Source of the DNA: an uncultured Pseudomonadota bacterium
GTDB taxonomy: Bacteria > Myxococcota_A > UBA796 > GCA-2862545
NCBI GenBank assembly: GCA_903861005.1
Contig: CAIOSP010000204.1
Coordinates: forward strand, 1 to 64,000
DNA: 64,000 nt
Direction: 5' to 3'
In this document: positions 37,805 through 46,530 of the stretch, piece after piece
How the letters are laid out: every line of letters begins with the position of its first letter
How positions within the stretch are numbered: the stretch's first letter is position 1
Made by a program: the position numbers and the translations under genes
The notes under the pieces: generated by a model
Database searches by the model: none
The model's input: the letters and a program-made list of their open reading frames with translations, nothing else
Told to the model about the DNA's origin: nothing

Positions 37805-39402
37805 CAAGCGACTCCCTGCGCGCGCTCGGCGCGGCGGACTTCAAGGTCGTGGACACCCAGCGCCAGCGGCGGGTGGGACGGGGGATCGAGCGGGGGCTCA
37901 CGGTTGTCCATGAGCGGGAACGCCCACTTCACGATCCCCGGGTACTGCACGTCGAGCCAGTAGTGTCGCCAGTCGAGCGTGGACAAATCGTCGAGGAAGT
38001 CGGCGCGGTCGTCCGGGTGCAGCTCGCGGTTGGCGCGCTGGATGGCGTCGGAGCGGAAGATCCAGTCGTGGTCGTGCAGGAACGGCTTGTAGGCGTCGAG
38101 CATCTTGCGGAGCTGGCCCATGCGGCGGTTCTGCTTGGCCAGGTCCTTGCGCGCCGTGTGCACGCGCTTGTCGATCGCCTCGCCCAGGCTGCCCAAGCCC
38201 GTCCAGCGGCCCTTCACGTCCAGGCGGGTGAGCCAGCCGTGCAGGTCGCGGCCCCAGGCCTCCACCCGCGCGGGGTCGACGTACGGCGTCTCGTCGACGG
38301 TGCGAGGGACCACGTCGACCATCGCCTCCAGGCGCTCCCACACGGTGGCGGAGGCGCGGCTGGCGTGGCGGCGCTTGGCGAGCGCCGACAGCTCGACGAT
38401 GCGCTCAAACGTGGCGGGGTTGTTCGCCGAGGTGCCGACGTGGTGGATCGGCTCGGCGACGCCGTTCAGGTGCCGCGCGAGCACCACGGTGAGCGCGCGG
38501 GCGATCGCGTCGACCGGCACTACGTCAAAGCGGTGGCGGGCGTTGGCGGGGAGCGCGCGGAACGCCGTGCCGCAGAACCACAGGATGGGGCCCGACGTGT
38601 TCAGGCCCTCGTTCCAGCCGGGGAACGGGAAGGTGCGCGCGCACTCCACCACGGTTGGGCGCACGATGGTGACGTCGACCGGCATGTGCGCGAGCAGGTG
38701 CTCCGCCAGACCCTTGGAGTAGGTGTAGAGGTTGGGCCAGCCCAGGCCCTTGGCGCGCGCGGCCAGCTGCTCGATGCGCTGGTCGACCTCGGCCACCTCG
38801 GCGCACAGCGCGTGCGCGTGGGCGATCTCCTCGTCCACGTCGAACGGGACGCCGAGCGGCGACACCCCGGGGATCAGCGCCTCGGTGATCTCGCCGTCGC
38901 GCATGCCGGCGACGAACGCGGTCGACACGTGCACCATGCGCGGGAAGCGGAAGGTGGACGCGAGGCGCGCCGCGTGGCGGGTGCCGTCGACGTTGGCGGG
39001 CAGGCCCTTGCGCGGGTCGGGCTGGAAGTCGGTCAGGCCCGCGATGTGCACGAGCGCGACCGCGGGGGCGGCGAGGCGCTCGCGGGTGTCGTGATCCAGG
39101 CCACAGTGAGGGCGGGTGATGTCGGCGTCGATCACCTCGATCCGGGCGTCGAGCCACGCGCCGAGGTCCTGCGGGACGGCGTCGCGCAGCGGGCGAAAGG
39201 CGGGCGAGGTGTCGATCATGCGCGCGACGCGGTGCAGCGCGGGCTCGCGGCGCGCGCCGCGGACCAAGAGCGTGACGCGGCCGACGTCCGGGACCGTGGT
39301 CAGCAGGTGGGCGAGCCAGACCTTGCCGACAAAGCCGGTGGCGCCCGTCACCACCAGGTGCCGTCCGGAGAGGGTGTCGCGGATCGCGTTCACGCGGTGC
39401 AT
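37804..39402 (-). CDS. Fatty acyl-CoA/ACP reductase
   Basis: FAR-type enzyme of 532 residues: VVTGATGFVGKVWLAHLL (about 17-34) for NADPH, HVSTAFVAG (about 150), LYTYSKGLAEHLLA (about 220, YxxxK), a substrate-binding middle part and a C-terminal domain (HDHDWIFRSDAIQRANREL). It is expected to reduce activated fatty acid to aldehyde or alcohol, the step that provides alkyl chains for ether lipids or wax esters. The ATG at 39402 follows the HAD gene by seven bases with GAGGGACGA as ribosome site. Confidence 0.88.
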   Translation of the reverse strand: MHRVNAIRDTLSGRHLVVTGATGFVGKVWLAHLLTTVPDVGRVTLLVRGARREPALHRVARMIDTSPAFRPLRDAVPQDLGAWLDARIEVIDADITRPHCGLDHDTRERLAAPAVALVHIAGLTDFQPDPRKGLPANVDGTRHAARLASTFRFPRMVHVSTAFVAGMRDGEITEALIPGVSPLGVPFDVDEEIAHAHALCAEVAEVDQRIEQLAARAKGLGWPNLYTYSKGLAEHLLAHMPVDVTIVRPTVVECARTFPFPGWNEGLNTSGPILWFCGTAFRALPANARHRFDVVPVDAIARALTVVLARHLNGVAEPIHHVGTSANNPATFERIVELSALAKRRHASRASATVWERLEAMVDVVPRTVDETPYVDPARVEAWGRDLHGWLTRLDVKGRWTGLGSLGEAIDKRVHTARKDLAKQNRRMGQLRKMLDAYKPFLHDHDWIFRSDAIQRANRELHPDDRADFLDDLSTLDWRHYWLDVQYPGIVKWAFPLMDNREPPLDPPSHPPLALGVHDLEVRRAERAQGVA

Positions 39403-39409
39403 TCGTCCC

Positions 39410-40063
39410 TCACGCTTCCACGATGGGCCAGTCGAACGTGCTCGCCATGCCGCGCAGGCGCAGATCGGGCGTGACCGCACAGGGCAGCGCCACGCCCGAC
39501 AGCAGCGTGGCGTCGGACGCGTGGCACCCGTAGGCCATGATGCGGCTTGGGTCTGCGCCCAGCTCGGCGGCGAGCTTGCGGACGAAGCTGCCGTCGGCCC
39601 TTCCATGGAAGACCGGCTCGGCCAGCGCGCCCGTCGCCTTGCCGTCCTCGTAGACGAACCGGTTGCAGACCAGCCGCTCGGCGCCAAGGCGATCCGCCAG
39701 ACCACTGAGCGCCACGTCCGGGTGATCCGAGAGGAGCACGACGCGATCCCCACGGCGCTTGCACCGATCCAGCAGATCCAGCCCGACCGCGTTCCACGCG
39801 TCCTCCAGGCGGTCCTCGCGGTACAGCTCGCCCAGCACGTAGAGGCGATCGTCCGAACATCCGGCGAGCGTGCGCCACGCGATCTTGGTGGCAACCGCGC
39901 TGTCGACGGCGTCGAGCGGGCGCGTGAACGCCAGCGCGGCGAGCCCGGTCAGGCGGCTGCCCAGGTCACGGTGGCGGGCGGCCATCCACGCGGCGCAGCC
40001 CAGCGCGCTGCGCTTGAGAAGCACGCCTTCAACGCGGAAGAGGGCGAGGGGACGCTCGGTCAC
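39410..40063 (-). CDS. HAD-IB-like protein with altered catalytic motif
   Basis: HAD-superfamily protein of 217 residues related to SerB-like phosphatases. Motif II (VVLLSDHPD, about 108) and the motif IV region (MAYGCHASDATLLSG, about 177) are visible. Motif I, normally DxDGT, reads FRVEGVLLK (residues 9-17), so the nucleophilic Asp is Arg and the acid-base Asp is Glu. Phosphatase activity by the usual mechanism is therefore doubtful. HAD domains are common beside FAR and PlsC domains in bacterial lipid enzymes. First gene of the twelve-gene lipid operon, starting at GTG 40063 with GGAGGAG upstream and the palindrome about 30 bases before it. Confidence 0.8.
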   Translation of the reverse strand: MTERPLALFRVEGVLLKRSALGCAAWMAARHRDLGSRLTGLAALAFTRPLDAVDSAVATKIAWRTLAGCSDDRLYVLGELYREDRLEDAWNAVGLDLLDRCKRRGDRVVLLSDHPDVALSGLADRLGAERLVCNRFVYEDGKATGALAEPVFHGRADGSFVRKLAAELGADPSRIMAYGCHASDATLLSGVALPCAVTPDLRLRGMASTFDWPIVEA

Positions 40064-40095
40064 GTGTCGGCTCCTCCCGGTGGGCGGGAAAGTGG

Positions 40096-40109
40096 ACTGA
40101 CACGTCAGT
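40096..40109. promoter_or_regulatory. Probable TetR operator of the lipid operon
   Basis: ACTGACACGTCAGT is a perfect 6-base inverted repeat with a two-base centre, and outer arms AAAGT (40089-40093) and ACTTT (40117-40121) extend the dyad imperfectly. It overlaps TATACT (minus strand, 40107-40112), a good -10 hexamer, so a bound repressor would block transcription of the lipid operon. The TetR gene at 28453-29097 in the same operon is the obvious binder (inference). Confidence 0.6.
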
Positions 40110-40112
40110 ATA
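40107..40112 (-). promoter_or_regulatory. Putative -10 of the twelve-gene lipid operon
   Basis: TATACT on the minus strand matches the -10 consensus at five of six positions, 44 bases before the HAD start and inside the palindrome. No strong -35 is seen 17 bases upstream. Confidence 0.4.
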
Positions 40113-40140
40113 GTCTACTTTGGCGAGGCGCCAGCCTAAT

Positions 40141-41229
40141 TCACTCAGGGCAGGGGCGGTCCGGCCGGAGCGTCTGCGGGCATGGGCAGTGGCCTGACCG
40201 GAGCGCCTGCTCCAGCAGGCTCTGGTTGATCTGATCGTGGGTGCTGAAGTCGCGGCGGATCTCGCGGGACGTGGCGTCCGGGCGGGCGTCCGCGGTCAGG
40301 CCGCCGAAGGCCGCGCGCTCGCTCGCGTCCTTGAGCACGTAGCCGTGGCGTACCCAGAGCCAGTTGCGGGCGCGCGCCAGATCCGAGCAGCCCAGGCCGC
40401 CGAACACGTCGGGCGTCAGGTCCAGGTCGGCCGACAGGCGCATGCGGATGGCCTCGACCCGCTCGGCGGCGGCGGGCGCGTCCAGGGCGGGCATGGGCGC
40501 GTCCTCCGCCGGGTCGGCCTCGAGCGCGGCGGGCGGCGCGACGACCGGCGCGGGTTCGCCGGTCGGGTTGGACGGACCCACGATCCCGAGCACCCACACC
40601 ATGGCGCCAAAGCCCACCACGGGTGCTGCGAGGGCGGCGGCTGCGAGGGCGACGTTGCGCAGCCAGGGACGACCGGGGCTCGGCGCGGGCTTGCTCGCCT
40701 TGGGCGGGGGCTTGTTGGTGGGCGGGGCAGGGCTCGGCGCCGGTACGGCGACCGGCGGGGGGAGCAGCTCTGCGGGCACGCGCTCGCGGAACCAACGCAC
40801 CACCTCGTCGAGCGCGTGCAGGGCGCCCTCGGCGTCGTGGGCGGTGACCTCGTCGCTCAGGCTGGCCTGGGGGTGGGCGGCGCGGTTGCCGATGCGCTTG
40901 ACCGTCTCGACGTGATCGCCGGTGCGCTTGGGCAGGACATCGGCCCGGCGCAGGATGTGCGAGAGCTGCTCCAGGTGCAGGTCCTCGCGGCGGTCCTCCG
41001 GGCGCATGTGGCCGCCGATGACCGCGACCAGGGTCAGCAAGCTCTCGGCGGCCCGTCGCGCCAGCTGGGTGGCCGTCAGGTACTCGCCGTCGCGCATCAG
41101 CGCGTCGGCCTTGTCGGCCTCAAGGAGGGCGCGCGCCACGCGGACGCGGAGTTGCTCTTGCTGCGTGTCGGTCAACCACGGCCCCCGAAGTCCGGTCGGT
41201 CCTATCCCAGCGGGGCGGGCGCGCTCCAC
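40141..41229 (-). CDS. DUF4145-like and YARHG-domain membrane protein
   Basis: Protein of about 362 residues. The N-terminal helical part (LTATQLARRAAESLLTLVA, then GNRAAHP, about 40-150) resembles DUF4145, which occurs near defence and signalling proteins. A Pro-rich linker (PPPVAVPAPSPAPPTNKPPP) precedes one transmembrane helix (about 200-225). The C-terminal domain carries LARARNWLWVRHGYVLKDA, matching the YARHG extracellular module. The start is uncertain: GTG 41229 is used here, TTG 41175 is possible, and ATG 41313 would overlap the divergent transporter gene. Function unknown. Confidence 0.65.
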   Translation of the reverse strand: MERARPAGIGPTGLRGPWLTDTQQEQLRVRVARALLEADKADALMRDGEYLTATQLARRAAESLLTLVAVIGGHMRPEDRREDLHLEQLSHILRRADVLPKRTGDHVETVKRIGNRAAHPQASLSDEVTAHDAEGALHALDEVVRWFRERVPAELLPPPVAVPAPSPAPPTNKPPPKASKPAPSPGRPWLRNVALAAAALAAPVVGFGAMVWVLGIVGPSNPTGEPAPVVAPPAALEADPAEDAPMPALDAPAAAERVEAIRMRLSADLDLTPDVFGGLGCSDLARARNWLWVRHGYVLKDASERAAFGGLTADARPDATSREIRRDFSTHDQINQSLLEQALRSGHCPCPQTLRPDRPCPE

Positions 41230-41303
41230 TGCGGGGCGACGCGGACGTGGCGCAGGGCCCGTCAGATCGGCTAGGAGCGTATTTTCGTCCTGGGGAGATC
41301 GTG

Positions 41304-41732
41304 ATGGATCCAAGCACGTTGCTCATGCCTGCGCTCGGCGGCGCCCTGATCGGGCTGGCCGCGTCCATCCTGCTCCTGGCGGACGGTCGCGTCGCCGGGA
41401 TCAGCGGCATCGTCGCAGGCGTGGTCAGCGGCGAGCACCCGGAGGGCTGGCGCTTCAGCTTCCTGGCCGGGCTGCTCGGGACGGGCATCGTGGTCGCGCA
41501 GCTCTGGCCCGCGCTTTTCGTGAACGCCATCCCGCGCTCCCCCGGCGCGCTCGTCGCCACGGGTCTGCTGGTGGGCATCGGCACGCGGCTGGGGAACGGC
41601 TGCACCGCCGGTCACGGTGTCTGCGGTCTGTCTCGCGGCTCCACCCGCTCGTTGGTCGCGGTGCTGGTGTTCATCGGCACCGGCGTGATCACGGCGACGA
41701 TCGTGCGCACGCAATTCGGGGGCGCCGTTTGA
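41304..41732 (+). CDS. YeeE/YedE-type transporter, first half
   Basis: Membrane protein of 142 residues with four hydrophobic helices and the conserved GNGCTAGHGVCGLSRGS block (about 96-112). Its cysteine lies in the pore of YeeE-type sulfur (thiosulfate) transporters. It starts at ATG 41304 after GGGGAG. It is followed by the second half in a TTGA overlap, so the pair makes one functional unit split over two genes, as in many proteobacteria. Confidence 0.88.
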   Translation: MDPSTLLMPALGGALIGLAASILLLADGRVAGISGIVAGVVSGEHPEGWRFSFLAGLLGTGIVVAQLWPALFVNAIPRSPGALVATGLLVGIGTRLGNGCTAGHGVCGLSRGSTRSLVAVLVFIGTGVITATIVRTQFGGAV

Positions 41733-42199
41733 ACCGCGTCGGTGAGAACCTCGCGGCGCTGGCCGCGGGCGTGGTGTTCGCGATCGGCCTCGCGCTGTCG
41801 GGCATGACGCAGCCGGCCAAGGTCGAGGGCTTCCTCGACGTGTTCGGCGGTTGGGATCCTGCGCTGGCCGCGGTCATGGGCGGCGCCATCGCGGTGCACA
41901 GCCTCGCGTACCTGGCCCGCCGTGGCTGGTCGGCGCCGCTCGTCGCCGGGACCGTGTGGCACGTGCCGCTGCGCAAGCAGATCGACGCGCGCCTGGTGGG
42001 CGGCGCGGTGCTGTTCGGCATTGGCTGGGGCGTGACCGGCTACTGCCCGGGCCCGGCCGTGATGTCGCTGGGCACCGGCTCGTCGGACGTGGCCCTGTTC
42101 GTCGCGTCGATGGCGGCCGGCATGTTCCTATACGCGCGCTTCGAGCGCTGGCTGGCCAGCCGTCAGCACGCGGTCGTCGCACAGGCCGGTCGCGCCTGA
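41729..42199 (+). CDS. YeeE/YedE-type transporter, second half
   Basis: Membrane protein of 156 residues with four hydrophobic segments and the second conserved cysteine block GVTGYCPGPAVMSLGTGSSD (about 112-131). It starts at TTG 41729, whose last bases overlap the TGA of the first half; no other start close by gives the complete first helix (LAALAAGVVFAIGLALSG). Together with the preceding protein it should import a sulfur compound such as thiosulfate. Confidence 0.87.
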   Translation: MNRVGENLAALAAGVVFAIGLALSGMTQPAKVEGFLDVFGGWDPALAAVMGGAIAVHSLAYLARRGWSAPLVAGTVWHVPLRKQIDARLVGGAVLFGIGWGVTGYCPGPAVMSLGTGSSDVALFVASMAAGMFLYARFERWLASRQHAVVAQAGRA

Positions 42200-42253
42200 C
42201 GTTCTCCGGCGGTCCGCGCGTTGCAAGGCAACGATCGTGGACCGGAGGAACGG

Positions 42254-43801
42254 TTGGGAATTGACTATTTGGTGATCGGGAGCGGCCTGTCGGCGCTGAC
42301 CTTTGCGGCGCTCGCGGCCAACCAAGGGCGGTCGGTCGTGGTCGTGGAGGCGCACGGGAAGGCGGGTGGCTTCGCGCACACCTTCTCCTACGGGAAGGCG
42401 CCGAAGCAGTACCACTTCAACGCTCAGCTCCACTACGTTTGGAACTGCGGCGAGGGCCGCACGGTGAACAAGGTCCTCAAGCGGCTGGGGCTCGACGAGT
42501 CCGTCACGTTCCAGTCGTATGACCCGATGGGCTACGACCGCATGCGGATCCCGGGGTTCGCCCTCGACATCCCATATGACTTGGATCTGCTGGGAGACCG
42601 GCTGGCCGTGCTGTTCCCGGCGAAGGCGGACGAGTGTCGGGCCTTCCTGTCGACCGTGCGCGCGGTCGACGACGCGCTCGAGCACCTCCCGAACCACCCG
42701 ACGCCGGAGATGATGCTCCACCCGGTGCGTCTGGCGACGCTGCTGAAGTGGAAGAAGGCGACGCTGGGCGACGTGTTCGCCCACCACGGCGTGCCGCTGG
42801 AGGCCGCGGCGCTGCTCGCGCTCCAGTGGCCGGACTTCATGCTGCCGCCGGGCCGATTGTCGTTCCTGGCCTGGGTGATGCTGTTCTGCGGCTACTCGCG
42901 CGGCGCGTACTACCCGACGAACCACTTTGAGCATGTCGTCGACAGCCTGGTCGGCAAGGTCCGCGAGGGCGGCGGTGAGGTGCGCCTGATGCACCGCGCC
43001 CGCGCCTTCATCCTGGAAGGCGACGCCGTGGTGGGCGCGGAGATCGAGGAGGTCGACTTCGACGGCCGCGCGACCGGTCCGTCCTACGAGCTGCGCGCCA
43101 AGCACGTGGTGTCCAACCTGGACCCGCGCCGCACCGTGGAGATGGTGGGGCCGGAGCGCTTCCCGACGAGCGTGACGCACAAGCTCGCCTACCCGCGCTC
43201 GACGTCGAACATCATGGTGTACTGCGCGGTGGAGGGGCTCGACCTCCGCGCGCTGGGGTTTGGCAAGAGCAACCTGTTCCACGCCGAGCACCCGGACCTG
43301 GACCGCGCGTTCGACGACATGGTAGTCCGCGGCGACTACTCCAAGCCGTCGTTCGCGGTGACCGTGCCGACGCTGCTCTCCCCCGTCCGCACCGACTGCC
43401 CTGAGGGCACCACGATCGTCGAGATCCTCACGGCCGCCGACTGGGGCCGGTGGGCGGCGCTCAAGCACGCCAGCGCGCGCGCCTACGCCGACTCCAAGAA
43501 GCAAGTCTACGAGCAGCTCTGCGACGTGATCGAGCGCGACTACATCCCGGGCTTTCGGGAGCACGTGGTGTTCAAGCTGATCGGGACGCCGACGACCAAC
43601 CACCGCTACGTGTCGGCGCCGCGCGGCGGCTCGTACGGCGCGGACATGACGCCCGGTCAGATCGTCGACCGGATCGGCACGCACACCGGCGTGAAGGGCC
43701 TGACCATGTGCAACGCGACCACCGGCTACGCGGGGTTCGCGGGCACCTTCTGGACGGGCGCGTCGACGTTCGAGGCGCTGGAAGGCGTGAAGGTGCTCTA
43801 G
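42254..43801 (+). CDS. Phytoene desaturase/retinol saturase-like FAD oxidoreductase
   Basis: FAD-dependent enzyme of 515 residues of the CrtI/RetSat/carotenoid isomerase group. The dinucleotide motif YLVIGSGLSALTFAALAA is at residues 5-22, then VVVVEAHGKAGGFAHTF. The C-terminal FAD block is LTMCNATTGYAGFAGTFWTG (about 485). The start TTG at 42254 has GGAGGA about five bases upstream. Substrate is not determined; no other carotenoid genes are present. A second flavin oxidoreductase lies convergently 115 bases downstream. Confidence 0.85.
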   Translation: MGIDYLVIGSGLSALTFAALAANQGRSVVVVEAHGKAGGFAHTFSYGKAPKQYHFNAQLHYVWNCGEGRTVNKVLKRLGLDESVTFQSYDPMGYDRMRIPGFALDIPYDLDLLGDRLAVLFPAKADECRAFLSTVRAVDDALEHLPNHPTPEMMLHPVRLATLLKWKKATLGDVFAHHGVPLEAAALLALQWPDFMLPPGRLSFLAWVMLFCGYSRGAYYPTNHFEHVVDSLVGKVREGGGEVRLMHRARAFILEGDAVVGAEIEEVDFDGRATGPSYELRAKHVVSNLDPRRTVEMVGPERFPTSVTHKLAYPRSTSNIMVYCAVEGLDLRALGFGKSNLFHAEHPDLDRAFDDMVVRGDYSKPSFAVTVPTLLSPVRTDCPEGTTIVEILTAADWGRWAALKHASARAYADSKKQVYEQLCDVIERDYIPGFREHVVFKLIGTPTTNHRYVSAPRGGSYGADMTPGQIVDRIGTHTGVKGLTMCNATTGYAGFAGTFWTGASTFEALEGVKVL

Positions 43802-43916
43802 CGGCGGACGCGTCGGGTCGATCGCCGTCGCGGTCGACCGGCTCTTGGCGCTGCGGCGAACGGGGCGACCGGCTCCTATCGCCACGGCGCCGGGGCCGAC
43901 GGCGGCGCGCGTCGCG

Positions 43917-45146
43917 TCAGGGCACCCGCCCCCCGAGCGCTTCGGCGACCGCGACCGCCGAGGTGATCGCGCCCTCGTGCAGGCCGTCGCCCAGCCACGC
44001 GCCCGCGAAGAAGGTGTGGCGCTGCCCCGACAGCCCGCGCGCGGTCGGGCGGTGCGTCATGGCGGCGGTGGAGTAGGCCGAGACGTTGTGCGGCTGGCGC
44101 CACACCACCTTGGACGGCTCCAACTCCTCGTCCAGGCCATAGGCCAGGCCCCAGGGCAGCGCGTCGGGTGAGAGCGCGCATAGGCGGTCGAGGCGGGCGT
44201 TGTACCCGCCGAGCTGAGGTGCCAGATCGAAGCAGTCGAACTCCGCGCGGTAGCTCTGGCCGCGGCGGGTGTAGGGGCCATCATCGTGGTGCAGCGTGGT
44301 GTGCATCAGGCGGCCGTGGAACTCCATGAAGGTGCGCTGCTCGGCGTCGCTTGGGTCGGCCAGCAGGCCCAGGACCTCGTGCGGCGGCACCGCGAGGACC
44401 ACGGCGTCGAAGCGCTCCTGCGTGCCGTCCGGCAGATCGAGGAGCACGCCGTCGGGTAGGCGGTGGATGGCGGTGGGCGCGCACGAGGTCCGCACCGCGC
44501 CGCGCAGTCCGTCGATCACGCGTGCCATCCAGGTCCAAGTGCCGCCCTCGATCGCGTACCACCTCTCCGCCTCGGAGAAGGCGAGCAGCATGGGCCCGGC
44601 CAGATCGGCGGCCACGTCCGGGACCTCGTCCAGCGGCGTGGAGTAGGCGTAGAGGACGAGCAGCGACAGCCAGTCGCCGGCGACGCCCTCTGGCAGGAAC
44701 TCGGCGAGGCGGTGTCCGTGCAGGCCGAGCGGCCCCAGCTTGTGCATCTCCTTGAGGAACTCGCGCAGGGCGCGCATGTGCGGCGCGAGGTGCGCCATGT
44801 CGAGCACGTCCTCCACGACGCCGTGTCCGCTGTCCCAGATGCTGCCGGGGGACAGCAGGCGAGTGCCGTCGCGGCGCAGCAGGGTGGTGGTGCCGGGCAC
44901 GTGGACTCGGCGCACGCCCAGCGCGTCGAGGAAGCGTGAGAGGGTGGGGAAGTTGCGCTCCTCCAGCTCGATCACGCCCATGTCCAGGCGCGGCAAGCCC
45001 GCGGGCGCTTTGACGTTTCCGCCCAGCGTCCGAACGTGCCCGCCCGCGGTCGGCTCCCGCTCGAACACGACGACGTCGTGCATCGGATCGAGCATCCAGG
45101 CGGTGGCGAGCCCCGCAGCGCCCGCGCCCACAATGGCGACCCGCAT
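43917..45146 (-). CDS. NAD(P)/FAD-dependent amine-oxidase-like protein
   Basis: Flavoprotein of 409 residues. It has RVAIVGAGAAGLATAWML at residues 2-19 and VVVFEREPTAGGHVRTLGG, the Rossmann and GG motifs of the amine oxidase/protoporphyrinogen oxidase fold. A closing FAD motif is HTFFAGAWLGDGLHEGAITS near 390. This subgroup is often encoded beside fatty acid cyclopropanation or carotenoid genes; here the neighbour is the CrtI-like enzyme. ATG 45146 follows GGAGG, and an upstream GTG is less likely. Confidence 0.82.
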   Translation of the reverse strand: MRVAIVGAGAAGLATAWMLDPMHDVVVFEREPTAGGHVRTLGGNVKAPAGLPRLDMGVIELEERNFPTLSRFLDALGVRRVHVPGTTTLLRRDGTRLLSPGSIWDSGHGVVEDVLDMAHLAPHMRALREFLKEMHKLGPLGLHGHRLAEFLPEGVAGDWLSLLVLYAYSTPLDEVPDVAADLAGPMLLAFSEAERWYAIEGGTWTWMARVIDGLRGAVRTSCAPTAIHRLPDGVLLDLPDGTQERFDAVVLAVPPHEVLGLLADPSDAEQRTFMEFHGRLMHTTLHHDDGPYTRRGQSYRAEFDCFDLAPQLGGYNARLDRLCALSPDALPWGLAYGLDEELEPSKVVWRQPHNVSAYSTAAMTHRPTARGLSGQRHTFFAGAWLGDGLHEGAITSAVAVAEALGGRVP

Positions 45147-45200
45147 GCGAACCTCCTCGGTTCCACCTTGTTGCAACACGCGAGCCACCCTCCCGTTGGA

Positions 45201-46475
45201 TCAGGCCCGGCCGAACCGTCGGCGCGCCTGGGCGGCGAGCGCCTCGCGATCGTCCGGGTGGGCGACGCCGACGAGCGCGTCAGCGCGCTGGCGCAGGTTC
45301 TTGCCGTACAGGTCGGCGATGCCGTGCTCGGTCACGATGTAGCGGACGTGGGCGCGCGTGGTGACGACGCCCGCGCCGCCGGTCAGCTGGTGCACGATGC
45401 GCGCCTTGCCCTTGCTGGTGCGCGAAGGCAGCGCGAGGATCGCCTTGCCGCCTTCGGACAGGGTGGCGCCGCGGATGAAGTCCATCTGGCCGCCGACGCC
45501 CGAGTAGATCGACTCGCCGATCGAGTCCGCCGCCACCTGGCCGGTGAGGTCGACCTCAATCGCGCTGTTGATCGCCGTCATGCGCGGCATCTGCCGGATG
45601 ATCGTGGTGTCGTTGACGTAGGCGCAGTCGCGGACCTCGACGTTGGGGTTGTCGTCGACGAAGTCGTAGAGCTTGCGCGAGCCCATCAGGAAGCTGGTGA
45701 CGGTGCGGCCGCGCTGACGCGTCTTGTGCTCGTTGGTGACCACGCCGCGCTCGATCAGAGGCAGCAGGCCGTCGCTGAACATCTCGGTGTGTACGCCCAA
45801 GGCCCGGTGGTGGGTGAGCGCCGCCAGCACGGCGTCGGGGATGCCGCCGATCCCCATCTGGAGCGTGGCGCCGTCCTCCACCATGCCCGCGACCAGCTGA
45901 CCGATCGCGGCCTCGATCGGGCCTGCCGTGCCGACGGGGTGCTCGGGCAGCGCGACGTCCACTGGCACCAGCGCGGCGAAGCGCGACACGTGGATGGCGC
46001 CGTCGCCCAAGGTGCGAGGCATGCGCGGGTTGACCTGCGCGATGAGCACGCGCGCGGTCTCGGACGCGGCGAGTGCTGCGTCCACGGAGGTGCCGAGCGA
46101 GACGTAGCCGTGCGCGTCGGGCGTCGAGACATGCAGGAGTGCTGAGTCCAGCGGGAGCACGCCGCGGCGGAAGAGCAGCGGCACCTCGGACAGGAAGACC
46201 GGCATGTAGTCGGCCCGACCCTCGGCCACCGCGCGCCGCATGTTCGCGCCGCAGAAGAAGGCGTTGGGCCGGAACGCGTGCGACACCTCGGGCGCCGCGT
46301 GCGGTGCGGTGCCCTCCAGGTGCAGGTGCACCGTCTCCACGTGGCGGAGCGTGTCGGCGCGTCGGGTGAGCGCGTCGAGCAGGACGGACGGCGTGGCGGC
46401 CGCCCCCTGGACGAACACGCGCCAGCCAGACTCGATAAGCGCGACGGCTTCATCGGCGGTGCAGAGGTTGGACAT
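45201..46475 (-). CDS. Acetyl-CoA hydrolase/CoA-transferase family protein
   Basis: Enzyme of 424 residues of the acetyl-CoA hydrolase/4-hydroxybutyrate CoA-transferase family. Typical blocks are LQMGIGGIPDAVLAAL (about 208), HTEMFSDGLLPLIERG, INSAIEVDLTGQV and SGVGGQMDFIRGATLSEGGKA, which belongs to the C-terminal CoA-transferase domain. It would move CoA between acetyl-CoA and a small acid, or hydrolyse it. The start ATG is at 46475. Divergent from NnrU across a 164-base gap that holds a large stem-loop. Confidence 0.9.
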   Translation of the reverse strand: MSNLCTADEAVALIESGWRVFVQGAAATPSVLLDALTRRADTLRHVETVHLHLEGTAPHAAPEVSHAFRPNAFFCGANMRRAVAEGRADYMPVFLSEVPLLFRRGVLPLDSALLHVSTPDAHGYVSLGTSVDAALAASETARVLIAQVNPRMPRTLGDGAIHVSRFAALVPVDVALPEHPVGTAGPIEAAIGQLVAGMVEDGATLQMGIGGIPDAVLAALTHHRALGVHTEMFSDGLLPLIERGVVTNEHKTRQRGRTVTSFLMGSRKLYDFVDDNPNVEVRDCAYVNDTTIIRQMPRMTAINSAIEVDLTGQVAADSIGESIYSGVGGQMDFIRGATLSEGGKAILALPSRTSKGKARIVHQLTGGAGVVTTRAHVRYIVTEHGIADLYGKNLRQRADALVGVAHPDDREALAAQARRRFGRA

Positions 46476-46530
46476 GGCGCGACGGTACCGCGTCTTGCGT
46501 GCTTCGACCAGCCGGACACCTCGTGTGGGC

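Noticed and set aside
41175-41313. Longer start (ATG 41313) for the YARHG-domain protein
   Set aside because: It would overlap the start and ribosome site of the divergent YeeE gene, and the extra residues look unstructured.
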